This document shows positions 16,856-24,442 of a stretch of DNA of 64,000 bases, in pieces. A program made the translations under genes and the position numbers. The notes beneath the pieces were generated by a model. The model saw nothing but the letters and a program-made list of their open reading frames with translations. It was not told where the DNA came from and made no database searches. This DNA is from Mangrovicoccus sp. HB161399 (lineage in GTDB: Bacteria > Pseudomonadota > Alphaproteobacteria > Rhodobacterales > Rhodobacteraceae): positions 1-64,000 of the forward strand of contig NZ_JAATVU010000016.1 of the NCBI RefSeq assembly GCF_013184745.1, read 5' to 3'. Positions within the stretch are counted from its first letter, which is position 1, and each line of letters begins with the position of its first letter.

Positions 16856-18166
16856 TCAGCCGAGCGACTTGTCGGCAGCGTCCGCCTGGCCCTTGGTCCA
16901 GTAGCCCGAGGCCTTCAGCCACTCGCCGGGATGGCCGCGATCCTGCAGCATGTGGATTTTGAGCGCGCGCGCCACGCCGGCCTCGGCCGCGATCCAGATG
17001 AAGCCCTTGCCCTCGGGCAGGTCCAGCGCCTCCAGCGCCTCGAGGACCGGGGCCGGGTCAGCCGCGTCGGCGCGATGGACCCAATGCGTCTCCTGCGTCG
17101 CGGCGCTCTGCCAGGCCTGCTCTTCCGCCGCGCCGGTCACGGCGGCGAGCGTCACCACGGTCACGCCCTCGGGCAGTTCCTCGACCCGCCGCCCGATCGC
17201 CGGAAGCGCGGTCTCGTCGCCCACGAGCAGGTACCAGTCGAAGACCGGTGCGATCACCTGGCTGCCCCGAGGCCCGCCGATGCGCAGCGTGTCTCCGACA
17301 GCTGCGCCCTGTGCCCAGGCCGTCGCCGGACCGGCTTCGTGGATGGCGAAATCGAGGGTCAGCGTCCCGCCGTCATGGGCGCGCGGGGTGTAGTCGCGCA
17401 TCTCGGGCTTCTCGCCCCCGGTCTCGAAGAACAGCTTGATGTGATCGTCGAAGCCGAGGCTGGAGAAGCCGTCCAGCTCCGCGCCGTCCAGCACGATGCG
17501 GCGCATGTTCGGGGTGATGTCGGTGATCTCGCGCACGGTCAGCTCGCGGCGGCGCAGCTCGTGGCGGTGGCGGGTGATGATCTGGGTCATGTCGGCATCC
17601 TTGGCGGGGAGGGCGGAGGGGGAAGTCTCCAGCGCGTCGATGGTTTCGGCGGCCGCGCGGATCGCGGCAGCGGCGGTTGCGATGGCTTCGGGGCCCGGAG
17701 CCCTCCCGAGGAAACGGCCGCGCAGCGCGGATTTCAGCCGGTCCATCGCGTCGGCAATCTCGGGCGGTGCCTCGCGGCGGAAGCGGCGGCCGCCGCATTC
17801 GGGCTTGGTGCCCCTTGCTTCCAGCTTTGCGGCGTTCAGCTTCAGGTGCTCCTGCCCGAGCGGGGTAATGGAGCACAGCTTGCGACGGCCGTCGGCGGCC
17901 TCGCAGGCGATCAGCCCGTCCTCCTCCAGCGAGGAAAGGTTGGGGTAGAGGACCCCCGGGCTGGGCCGGTAGGCGCCGGCAGTCCGCGCCTCCATTTCGT
18001 CCATGATCTCGTAGCCATGGCGGGGGCGGTCCCCGATCATCTGCAGGATCAGGAGGCGGAGCGTGCCATTGTCGAAAGCGCGCCTGCCGCGGCGTCCGCC
18101 GCCCTGTCCATGTCCCTTCCGGCCTCTTTCACGCGGGCCCGATGCGTTGTCTCTCTCGTGTTTCAT
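16856..18166 (-). CDS. PadR regulator fused to siderophore-interacting protein (YqjI-YqjH-like fusion)
   Basis: The 436-residue protein joins two functions. Residues 1-30 are a Gly/Arg/His-rich tail. Residues about 34-120 are a PadR winged helix (GTLRLLILQMIGDRPRHGYE, AYRPSPGVLYPNLSSLEEDG) like the metal-responsive regulator YqjI. Residues 193-436 are a siderophore-interacting FAD/NADPH ferric reductase with the flavin motif MRDYTPRAH and the NADPH-side segment WYLLVGDETALPAIGRRV. In E. coli the two are adjacent separate genes. An internal ATG at 17590, preceded by AAGGA, could also yield the reductase alone. Tandem AGATATATCG repeats lie just upstream and may be its operator. Confidence 0.85.
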   Translation of the reverse strand: MKHERDNASGPRERGRKGHGQGGGRRGRRAFDNGTLRLLILQMIGDRPRHGYEIMDEMEARTAGAYRPSPGVLYPNLSSLEEDGLIACEAADGRRKLCSITPLGQEHLKLNAAKLEARGTKPECGGRRFRREAPPEIADAMDRLKSALRGRFLGRAPGPEAIATAAAAIRAAAETIDALETSPSALPAKDADMTQIITRHRHELRRRELTVREITDITPNMRRIVLDGAELDGFSSLGFDDHIKLFFETGGEKPEMRDYTPRAHDGGTLTLDFAIHEAGPATAWAQGAAVGDTLRIGGPRGSQVIAPVFDWYLLVGDETALPAIGRRVEELPEGVTVVTLAAVTGAAEEQAWQSAATQETHWVHRADAADPAPVLEALEALDLPEGKGFIWIAAEAGVARALKIHMLQDRGHPGEWLKASGYWTKGQADAADKSLG

Positions 18167-18183
18167 GGGCTCTGTCTAATTTT

Positions 18184-18210
18184 AGATATATCGGAAGTCA
18201 AGATATATCG
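18184..18210. promoter_or_regulatory. Tandem AGATATATCG repeats, candidate PadR/YqjI-like operator
   Basis: Two identical 10-mers AGATATATCG (18184-18193 and 18201-18210) are spaced by 7 bp. Each contains the palindrome GATATATC. They lie 18 bp before the PadR-SIP start and just past the stop of the convergent-side hpaF gene. The AT-rich repeats stand out in this GC-rich DNA and suit autoregulation by the PadR domain. Confidence 0.55.
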
Positions 18211-18221
18211 AAAAATGGAGC

Positions 18222-18617
18222 CTAACCTCGCACTGGCGCCAGAAAGGCAGGTATGCTGTTGGTTTTCCATGACCCTTCCGGATCGGCCTGATCTACGTAG
18301 AAGGTGATGCCGATGCCGCGGCGGGCGGAAAGTTCCGCGAAATGCCCGGTGACGATCTCGAATCCCGCAGCAAAGAACGCCTTGCGGATCTCCGCCGGGC
18401 GTCCGGCACCGATCCGGCACGTGACATTGACGAAACCATGCTCCGGATTGCCGTCCGCGATCACGTACTGCGTCACCGGCCAGGCGCGGACGCGGATGCC
18501 GCCCGGCGGGAAGACGTCCGGCGCCGTGCGGAAATGCGCGGCGAGCTTTTCCAGCAGCGCGCCGACGGCGCCCTCGGCCTCCAGATTGGCGGAATATTCG
18601 ACGATGCAGTGCGGCAT
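18222..18617 (-). CDS. hpaF: 5-carboxymethyl-2-hydroxymuconate delta-isomerase
   Basis: The 131-residue protein matches CHMI in size and start: MPHCIVEYSANLE, where Pro2 becomes the N-terminal catalytic proline typical of the tautomerase superfamily. The FPPGGIRVRAWPVTQYVIADG segment is also typical. It isomerises 5-carboxymethyl-2-hydroxymuconate in homoprotocatechuate degradation. CGGAGGAG lies just before the ATG, so the longer reading frame is not needed. The gene is divergent from the dienelactone hydrolase operon, and two operator-like palindromes lie between them. Confidence 0.9.
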   Translation of the reverse strand: MPHCIVEYSANLEAEGAVGALLEKLAAHFRTAPDVFPPGGIRVRAWPVTQYVIADGNPEHGFVNVTCRIGAGRPAEIRKAFFAAGFEIVTGHFAELSARRGIGITFYVDQADPEGSWKTNSIPAFLAPVRG

Positions 18618-18695
18618 GGGCTCCTCCGGCTCGGTTCTGCGCGCCAGGCACACTGCGCCGCGCGGGGCGGGGCGCAAGAACGGGCACGGGCGGGC

Positions 18696-18738
18696 TTCCG
18701 CAATGCGGACAGCGTCGGGCGGGTTCCGCACTGCGGAC
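18696..18738. promoter_or_regulatory. Two candidate shared operators in a divergent promoter (copies 4 and 5)
   Basis: TTCCGCAATGCGGAC (18696-18710) and TTCCGCACTGCGGAC (18724-18738) match the window-wide motif TTCCGCAATGTGGAA at 13 and 12 of 15 positions. They are 28 bp apart. Both lie between hpaF on the minus strand and the dienelactone hydrolase operon on the plus strand, about 80-120 bp from each start. Two close copies suggest cooperative control of both directions. Confidence 0.65.
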
Positions 18739-18815
18739 AGGCCTGTCCGTTCTGCGTTGCCGGGGTCGGGAAGGGCCGCTTCAAGGAAGCCGCAACGACT
18801 GGGCAGGAGGATGCG

Positions 18816-19532
18816 ATGACCGGCGAAGACGCGATTTATTCCCATGCCGGGCTGGAGATGTCGGGCCGCTTCGTGGCGCCGGAGACAGAGCGCAGGCTGC
18901 CCGGCATCCTGCTTCTGCATGGAGCGCACGGACTCGACGGTTTCATCCTGGGCGTGGCGGACCGGCTGGCGGAGGAGGGCTTCGCCGTGCTTGCCGCCGA
19001 TCTATGGGGCGGTCGCGAACAGCCCGCGGGCATGGCGGAAATCGGGCCGCTGATCGCCGGGCTGGCCGCAGACCGCACAGGCTGGACCGGGCGGATCGAG
19101 GCGGCGCGGCAGGTGCTGGCCGCGCGGTCCGAAGTCGATCCGACGCGGATCGGCGCGCTCGGCTACTGCCTCGGCGGGGCGGGGGTGATGGAGGCGGTGC
19201 GCGTCGGCCTGGCGATCCGCTCCGGCGTGGCTTTCCATCCCGGCATCGCAACAGTGGGCAGGGACTGGAGCGCGGCATCGCGCGCGCGGCTCCTGCTTTG
19301 CGTCGGCGCGGCCGATCCGATGGGAAAGGCGGATGATATTGCACCCCTGACCGCAGCGATGGACGCGGCGGGAACGCCCTGGGAACTGACTTTCTACAGC
19401 GGCGCGAAGCACGCTTTCACCGAGCCGGTCCAGCCGGGCCGTCCGCCCTTTGCCGGGCACGACCCCTGGGCCGACCGGCGTTCCTGGGCGGCAATGACGG
19501 ATTTCTTCACTTTGACGCTCGCGGAGGACTGA
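18816..19532 (+). CDS. Dienelactone hydrolase family protein
   Basis: The 238-residue alpha/beta hydrolase has the family nucleophile Cys in GALGYCLGGAGVM, the oxyanion-side segment LLLHGAHGLDGF and the late His in YSGAKHAFTEP. The catalytic Asp is likely that of CVGAADPMG. Classical members hydrolyse dienelactone to maleylacetate, but many act on other lactones or esters. It opens the operon with the SDR, NTF2-like and downstream genes. GGGCAGGAGG lies 5 bp before the ATG. Its substrate here is unknown. Confidence 0.8.
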   Translation: MTGEDAIYSHAGLEMSGRFVAPETERRLPGILLLHGAHGLDGFILGVADRLAEEGFAVLAADLWGGREQPAGMAEIGPLIAGLAADRTGWTGRIEAARQVLAARSEVDPTRIGALGYCLGGAGVMEAVRVGLAIRSGVAFHPGIATVGRDWSAASRARLLLCVGAADPMGKADDIAPLTAAMDAAGTPWELTFYSGAKHAFTEPVQPGRPPFAGHDPWADRRSWAAMTDFFTLTLAED

Positions 19533-19536
19533 CGCG

Positions 19537-20319
19537 ATGGATCTGGGAATTTCTGGCCGCATGGCCTTCATTTGCGCCTCGTCGCAGGGGCTGGGGCTGG
19601 CCTGCGCCACTTCCCTTGCAAAGGAGGGCGTCCACGTCGTCCTGAACGGACGCGACGCGGGAAAGCTTGAGGCGGCCTCTGCCGCGCTGCGCGCCGACGT
19701 GCCGGGAGCAGAGGTGGAGGTGCTGGCCGCCGATCTGACAACTGCCGAGGGACGCGCCGCGATCCTCGCCGCCCACCCGCAGGTCGACATTCTCGTGACC
19801 AATAATGCAGGTCCGCCGCCGGGCGCGCTGGAGGACTGGGACGAACTCGCGCTGATTGCGGCGATGCAGGCGAACATGATCCCCGCCGCGCAGCTGATCC
19901 GCGCCCATGTGCCGGGGATGAAGGCGCGGGGCTTCGGTCGGATCGTCAACATCACATCGGCCATGGTGAAGGCACCGCATTACATGATGGGGCTCTCGAC
20001 CGCCGCGCGTGCCGCGCTGACCGCGCTGTCGAAGGCGGTCTCGCGCGACACGGTGGCCTCGAACGTGACGATCAACAATTTGCTGCCCGAGCGCATCGAC
20101 ACGCCGCGCCAGGATTTCATGGCAAAGCGGCGGATGGCACTGGACGGCATCACCTATGAAGAGGCACGCGCGAAGGCGGCGGAGACCATCGCGGCGAAGC
20201 GTTTCGGCCGGCCGGAGGAATTCGGCGATGCCTGCGCCTATCTGTGCTCGGCGCAGGCGGGGTTCATCTCGGGGCAGAACCTGCAGCTCGACGGCGGCAG
20301 CTACGAGGGGCTGGTGTGA
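19537..20319 (+). CDS. SDR family oxidoreductase lacking the YxxxK motif
   Basis: The 260-residue protein has a short-chain dehydrogenase fold: a Rossmann start with CASSQGLGLACA (residues 14-25), DILVTNNAGPPPG as the NNAG motif and the catalytic-region Ser in NITSAMV. Where the catalytic Tyr-x-x-x-Lys is expected, it reads GLSTAARAALTALSKAV, so Tyr and Lys are missing. A divergent SDR subgroup with this pattern exists. It may therefore bind NAD(P) without normal dehydrogenase chemistry, or use other residues. GGAGGA precedes the ATG and the hydrolase stop is 4 bp upstream. Confidence 0.8.
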   Translation: MDLGISGRMAFICASSQGLGLACATSLAKEGVHVVLNGRDAGKLEAASAALRADVPGAEVEVLAADLTTAEGRAAILAAHPQVDILVTNNAGPPPGALEDWDELALIAAMQANMIPAAQLIRAHVPGMKARGFGRIVNITSAMVKAPHYMMGLSTAARAALTALSKAVSRDTVASNVTINNLLPERIDTPRQDFMAKRRMALDGITYEEARAKAAETIAAKRFGRPEEFGDACAYLCSAQAGFISGQNLQLDGGSYEGLV

Positions 20320-20717
20320 TGGGGCTGATCGATCATGCTTCGCCGCTGGGCCAAGAGATCCTCGGGTTCGAGACCCGCCGCCGGGCCGCACTGGTCTCCG
20401 CCGATCCGGCGGAACTGGGGAAGATCCTGCATGACGACCTGTGCCATGTCCATTCCAGGGGAAATGTTCACGGCAAGGCCGAATTTATCGCGCATGTCAC
20501 CCGCATGGGCGGTTTCGTCTCGATCGCGCGTGGCGCGCTGGAACTGCGCCAGGCGGCGGGTGCCGTCCTCATCACCGGCCCGACAACCAATACGGTGAAG
20601 CGCCACGGGACCGGAGAGATCGCCGTTCTCGACGGCTTCGGCAGCGTCGTCTCAGTCAAGACCGCAGATGGCTGGCAGGTGCTTCTGAGCCAGATCACCG
20701 TCACGCGGGCGGGCTGA
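20319..20717 (+). CDS. NTF2-like / SnoaL-type small protein
   Basis: The 132-residue protein has the size and pattern of the NTF2-like fold: an N-terminal helix (ETRRRAALVSADPAELGKIL), the HDDLCHVHSRGNVHGKAEFI segment common in DUF4440/SnoaL-like proteins, then mixed beta strands with WQVLLSQITV at the end. Such proteins may be small isomerases, hydratases or binding domains. The ATG overlaps the SDR stop by one base. It probably assists the same pathway. Confidence 0.7.
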   Translation: MGLIDHASPLGQEILGFETRRRAALVSADPAELGKILHDDLCHVHSRGNVHGKAEFIAHVTRMGGFVSIARGALELRQAAGAVLITGPTTNTVKRHGTGEIAVLDGFGSVVSVKTADGWQVLLSQITVTRAG

Positions 20718-20724
20718 ACGGGCT

Positions 20725-20739
20725 TTCCGCAATATGAAC
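20725..20739. promoter_or_regulatory. Candidate shared operator (copy 6)
   Basis: TTCCGCAATATGAAC matches the window-wide motif TTCCGCAATGTGGAA at 12 of 15 positions. It lies just after the NTF2-like gene and 203 bp before the FAD monooxygenase start, in a 224-bp gap with no other visible gene. Confidence 0.55.
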
Positions 20740-20941
20740 ATTCCGGCCCTCTTCCATGGCCGCGCAAGGCGGGATGGGAGAGGATCGGGCAAGGCACAGG
20801 CGGGACGGAAGCCCGCCCCCGATCACCAGAAATACCCGGCCGGGCAGGTGGCCCGGAGATCACGGGGCGCGCGCCAATGGCGCCGCGCAAGGGAGACCTG
20901 CGGGCATCCGGCCGCGGGAGATTGACTAGGAGGCATCCGAG

Positions 20942-22237
20942 ATGCTCGACATCGCCATCATCGGCGCAGGCCCGGGCGGGCTCGCCACTTCGCTGAGGTT
21001 GCATCAGCAGGGGATCACCCCCACCATCTACGAGGCCGCGCCCGAGCTGAAGCCGCTCGGCGTCGGCATCGACATCAAGGTCTACGGCACGAAGGAAGTC
21101 ACCGAGATGGGACTTCTGGAGGCGTTTCGGAAGATCTCGGTCGAGGCGAGGGACTCGACCTTCTACACCGGCCACGGCCAGCAGATCTTCACCGAGAAAT
21201 GCGGCCGCCACATGGGCTATGACCACGAGCAGCGCTTCGTGCATCGCGGCACCTTCCAGTTCATGCTGCTCGATGCGGTGAAGGACCGCATGGGCGCGGA
21301 AACCGTGCAACTGGGCCGCCGACTTGCCAGCTTCGTGCAGGACGATGCCGGCGTGACGCTGGTTTTCGAGGATGGCAGCACGGCCCGCCATGACGCCGTG
21401 ATCGGCGTCGACGGCATCCATTCGGTCGTGAAGCGCCAGCTGCACCCCGACGCCACGCGCACCCATTACTCCGGCGTCGCCATGTATCGCGGCGTGACGG
21501 TGATGAAGCCCTACGGGAATGGCGGCACAATCCTGCATATAGGCGACCCGATCCGCCAGGGCAGCCTGATCGTCTATCCGATCGCCAATGACGAGGATGG
21601 CGAGGGCAGCCAGCTGGTCAACTGGGTCTGCGAGCAGCAGGGCAAGCCGAAGGGCGTCGAGGACTGGAGCGTCCGCGTCGGCCCCGAGGACATCCAGGAC
21701 GTCTTCGCCGATGTGAAGCTCGGTTTCCTCGACGTGGGCGAGATGATCCGCGACGCACGAGAGATCTACATCTATCCGCTGATCGACAACGACCCGCTGG
21801 ACCGCTGGTCCTTCGGCCGGGTGACGCTGGTCGGCGACGCGGCCCATGCGATGTATCCGAGGGGCGGCAACGGCGTCTGCCAGGCGCTGGTCGATGCCCG
21901 CGTGATCGCGGAGAAGCTGGGCGCCATCGCGGATCCCGCAGAGGCCTTCGCCGCCTACGAGGCGGAACGGCGCGAGTTCGTGAACAGGCTGGTCATCGCC
22001 AATCGCGGCGAGGGGCCGGAGGTGATCCGGCGGCTGGTCGAGGAAGCCTCGGGCGGCCAGCCCTTCGACAATATCGACGACATCATGCCCCGCCAGGAGG
22101 TGGAGGACCTTTTCATGGAATACCACGTCAAGGCCGGCATGAAGCGGCCCGACGACGCCCGCGAGGGGCGGCGCGGCAGGGAGGTCTTCACCGAGGACAC
22201 CATGAAGCGCGTCGCCGTCAAGGAAGACATCCGCTGA
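20942..22237 (+). CDS. FAD-dependent aromatic monooxygenase (PhzS/salicylate-hydroxylase type)
   Basis: The 431-residue protein is a group A flavoprotein monooxygenase. The FAD-binding GxGxxG is in AIIGAGPGGLATSLRL (residues 5-20). The DG motif that touches FAD and NAD(P)H is VIGVDGIHSVVKRQL. The GD motif is VTLVGDAAHAMYPRGGNG. The longer C-terminal part (DNIDDIMPRQEVEDLFMEYH) resembles PhzS-like enzymes. It probably hydroxylates an aromatic acid to a catechol that one of the ring-cleavage enzymes can open. AGGAGG precedes the ATG. It leads an operon with the amidohydrolase and FAH-family genes. Confidence 0.82.
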   Translation: MLDIAIIGAGPGGLATSLRLHQQGITPTIYEAAPELKPLGVGIDIKVYGTKEVTEMGLLEAFRKISVEARDSTFYTGHGQQIFTEKCGRHMGYDHEQRFVHRGTFQFMLLDAVKDRMGAETVQLGRRLASFVQDDAGVTLVFEDGSTARHDAVIGVDGIHSVVKRQLHPDATRTHYSGVAMYRGVTVMKPYGNGGTILHIGDPIRQGSLIVYPIANDEDGEGSQLVNWVCEQQGKPKGVEDWSVRVGPEDIQDVFADVKLGFLDVGEMIRDAREIYIYPLIDNDPLDRWSFGRVTLVGDAAHAMYPRGGNGVCQALVDARVIAEKLGAIADPAEAFAAYEAERREFVNRLVIANRGEGPEVIRRLVEEASGGQPFDNIDDIMPRQEVEDLFMEYHVKAGMKRPDDAREGRRGREVFTEDTMKRVAVKEDIR

Positions 22238-22275
22238 TCCCGGCGGAGCCCATCCACCAGATACCAGAGAGACGA

Positions 22276-23367
22276 ATGATGCTCGATACCGAGAAGCAGC
22301 CGCAGAGCGCGGCGAAGATCACCCATCGCGTCATCGACGCCAACATGCATTGGCTGCCCGACACGCTGTTCACCGACGAGACGCTGCGCGAGCGGATGAT
22401 GGCCTGCATCCCGCGCCACCACGGCATCCATGTCCGCATGGAGCCGGTGAAGGACAGGGACATCCGCCAGATCATCATCGAGGAACCGAAGGGCGTGGTG
22501 AACATCAACTACGCCGAGGGCCAATACAGCATCGAGAGCCAGCTCGAGGACATGGACAAGGCCGGCATCGACCATGCCGTGTTCCGCATCCCGGTCTGGC
22601 AGGAATGGCTGGATCTGGACTGCTCGAAGCGGCTGAATGACGGGCTGGCCGAGTATGTCTCGAAATCCGGCGGCCGCTTTACCGCGCTGGCCGTCTGTCC
22701 GCCCTGGGGGTCGAAGGACATGATCGCCGAGGTCGAGCGCTGCATCGACGAGTTGGGCTTCAAGGGCGTCCAGATGGCCTGCAAGTACGGCGACATCTAT
22801 CTCGACGACGCGGCGTTCTTCCCCTATTTCGAATTCCTCGACGACCGCAGGCTGCCTGCCGTCGTGCATCACACGCCGCTCCCCGTCGACCATGGCTCGA
22901 TCCTCGATTTCAACAACCAGCGCCGCCAGTACGGCCGCTGCATCGCGCAGGGCACCGCCGTCGGGCGCGAGCTGTTCTCGGGGCTCTTCGACCGCTTCCC
23001 GAATCTGCGGCTGAGCCATTCCATGCTCGGCGGCGGCTTCTTCGCCTTTGCCGACATGCTGGTGCCGAAGCCCAAGCATGCCTATGGCGACGCGGTGGAC
23101 CGGTTCGACACGGGGCGGTCGAACCTGCGCGAGCAGCTCACGAACAACCTGTTCTTCGACATTTCCGGCCCGCCGCAATGGGGCAAGGCGCAGCTCGAAT
23201 GCGCGGTCAAGGTGCTGGGCGAGGACAACATCCTCTATGGCGCGTCCTATCCGATCCGCAAGGACTGGTTCCATGACGGCGTGCCCGCCATTGAGGAACT
23301 GGACGTCACCGACGTGGTGAAGGCCAAGATCTTCTCCGGCAATGCCGAGAAGCTCTTCGCCCTCTGA
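22276..23367 (+). CDS. Amidohydrolase-family (ACMSD/COG2159-like) protein with altered metal ligands
   Basis: The 363-residue protein has the amidohydrolase TIM-barrel pattern of ACMSD-type decarboxylases: an N-terminal VIDANMHWLP strand, VVHHTPLPVDH in the middle, LRLSHSMLGGG and a C-terminal ILYGASYPIRKDW. The family DxHxH metal motif is here D21-A-N-M-H25, so the first His is Asn. The usual Asp of GSDYP is Ser in GASYP. Either the metal is bound differently or the protein has another role. It follows the monooxygenase gene by 38 bp. Two adjacent ATG codons (22276 and 22279) are possible starts. A decarboxylase or hydrolase of a ring intermediate is likely. Confidence 0.72.
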   Translation: MMLDTEKQPQSAAKITHRVIDANMHWLPDTLFTDETLRERMMACIPRHHGIHVRMEPVKDRDIRQIIIEEPKGVVNINYAEGQYSIESQLEDMDKAGIDHAVFRIPVWQEWLDLDCSKRLNDGLAEYVSKSGGRFTALAVCPPWGSKDMIAEVERCIDELGFKGVQMACKYGDIYLDDAAFFPYFEFLDDRRLPAVVHHTPLPVDHGSILDFNNQRRQYGRCIAQGTAVGRELFSGLFDRFPNLRLSHSMLGGGFFAFADMLVPKPKHAYGDAVDRFDTGRSNLREQLTNNLFFDISGPPQWGKAQLECAVKVLGEDNILYGASYPIRKDWFHDGVPAIEELDVTDVVKAKIFSGNAEKLFAL

Positions 23368-23431
23368 TCTCTCCCCCCGCCTGGCCCTCAAACGCCGGGG
23401 CCGGGCAACCTGGACCAGAAGGCAGACCAGA

Positions 23432-24313
23432 ATGAAGCTCGCCCGTTTCACGATTCATGGCAGCACCCGCATCGGGCGGGTCGACGGCCCCCGCATGACC
23501 GATCTGACGCAGGTCCTTGGCGACAGGACCATGCGCGACGTCATCGCCGATCTCGATCGGCTGCGCGCCCCGATCATGGCCTGCGACGGGCCGTTCCACG
23601 CGCTCGACGCCGTGCGGCTGGAGATCCCGGTGCCGGACCCGCAGAAATTCCTGGCCATCGGCATGAACTACGCCAGGCACGCCGAGGAAGCCCGCGCCGC
23701 CGGGATCGCGATCCCCGAGACCCAGATGTGGTTCAACAAGCAGGTTTCCTGCCTGAACGCGCCCTTTGATCCGGTGGTCAAGCCCGATGCGTCGGACAAG
23801 ATGGACTACGAGATCGAGCTGGGCGTGGTGATCGGCCGCCGCTGCCGCCATGTCCGCCGCGAAGAGGCCCGCGGCGTGATCGCAGGGTACCTGATCGTCA
23901 ACGATGTCTCGGCGCGCGACTGGCTGCCGAAATCGCCGACTTTTACGCTGGGGAAATCCTTCGACACCCACGGACCGGCGGGTCCCTGGATCACCACCGA
24001 TGACGAGATCGCCGATCCGCTGGACCTGCGGATGCAGCTTTCGGTCAATGGCGAACTGCGCCAGGACGCGCGCACCAATGACATGATCTACGACATCTAC
24101 GACCAGATCGCCTATCTCAGCACGGTCATGACGCTGCAGCCGGGCGACATCCTCGCCACCGGCACGCCCTCGGGCATCGGCGCGCCGACGGGACGGTTCC
24201 TGGTCCCGGGCGACCGGATGGAACTGGAGATCGAAGGGCTCGGGCGCATCGCCTGCGAGGTGGCGGCCGAGACTGCCGCCGCGTCGGCCCGCGCGGCCGT
24301 CCCTGCGGCCTGA
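23432..24313 (+). CDS. Fumarylacetoacetate hydrolase family protein
   Basis: The 293-residue protein has the FAH C-terminal catalytic domain: FLAIGMNYARHAEEA, the metal-ligand acidic residues in MDYEIELGVVIGRR, NDVSARDW, and ATGTPSGIG. Members hydrolyse or decarboxylate beta-diketo or oxo-enoic acids such as acylpyruvates. It differs from the HpaG-like protein at 13209-14066 and probably acts on products of the monooxygenase/amidohydrolase genes before it. The ATG at 23432 has only a weak AAGG site, so translation may be coupled. Its reaction is not fixed by sequence. Confidence 0.8.
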   Translation: MKLARFTIHGSTRIGRVDGPRMTDLTQVLGDRTMRDVIADLDRLRAPIMACDGPFHALDAVRLEIPVPDPQKFLAIGMNYARHAEEARAAGIAIPETQMWFNKQVSCLNAPFDPVVKPDASDKMDYEIELGVVIGRRCRHVRREEARGVIAGYLIVNDVSARDWLPKSPTFTLGKSFDTHGPAGPWITTDDEIADPLDLRMQLSVNGELRQDARTNDMIYDIYDQIAYLSTVMTLQPGDILATGTPSGIGAPTGRFLVPGDRMELEIEGLGRIACEVAAETAAASARAAVPAA

Positions 24314-24334
24314 CAGCTCCGACGCCACGGCGCA

Positions 24335-24349
24335 TTCCGCAATGTGGAA
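24335..24349. promoter_or_regulatory. Candidate shared operator (copy 7, best palindrome)
   Basis: TTCCGCAATGTGGAA is a near-perfect palindrome of form TTCC-R-CA-W-TG-Y-GGAA. It is used here as the reference for the other copies. It lies 94 bp before the TRAP binding-protein gene, in the gap after the FAH-family gene. This is where transport of the pathway's substrate would be regulated. Confidence 0.7.
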
Positions 24350-24442
24350 CGTTCCGCCCCGCAGGCTTTGCCGGGCGGAACCGGCACCGACGATATCACG
24401 CAAGCGGTCCCGCAGAGGGCCAGACGATTTCGGGAGGACACA

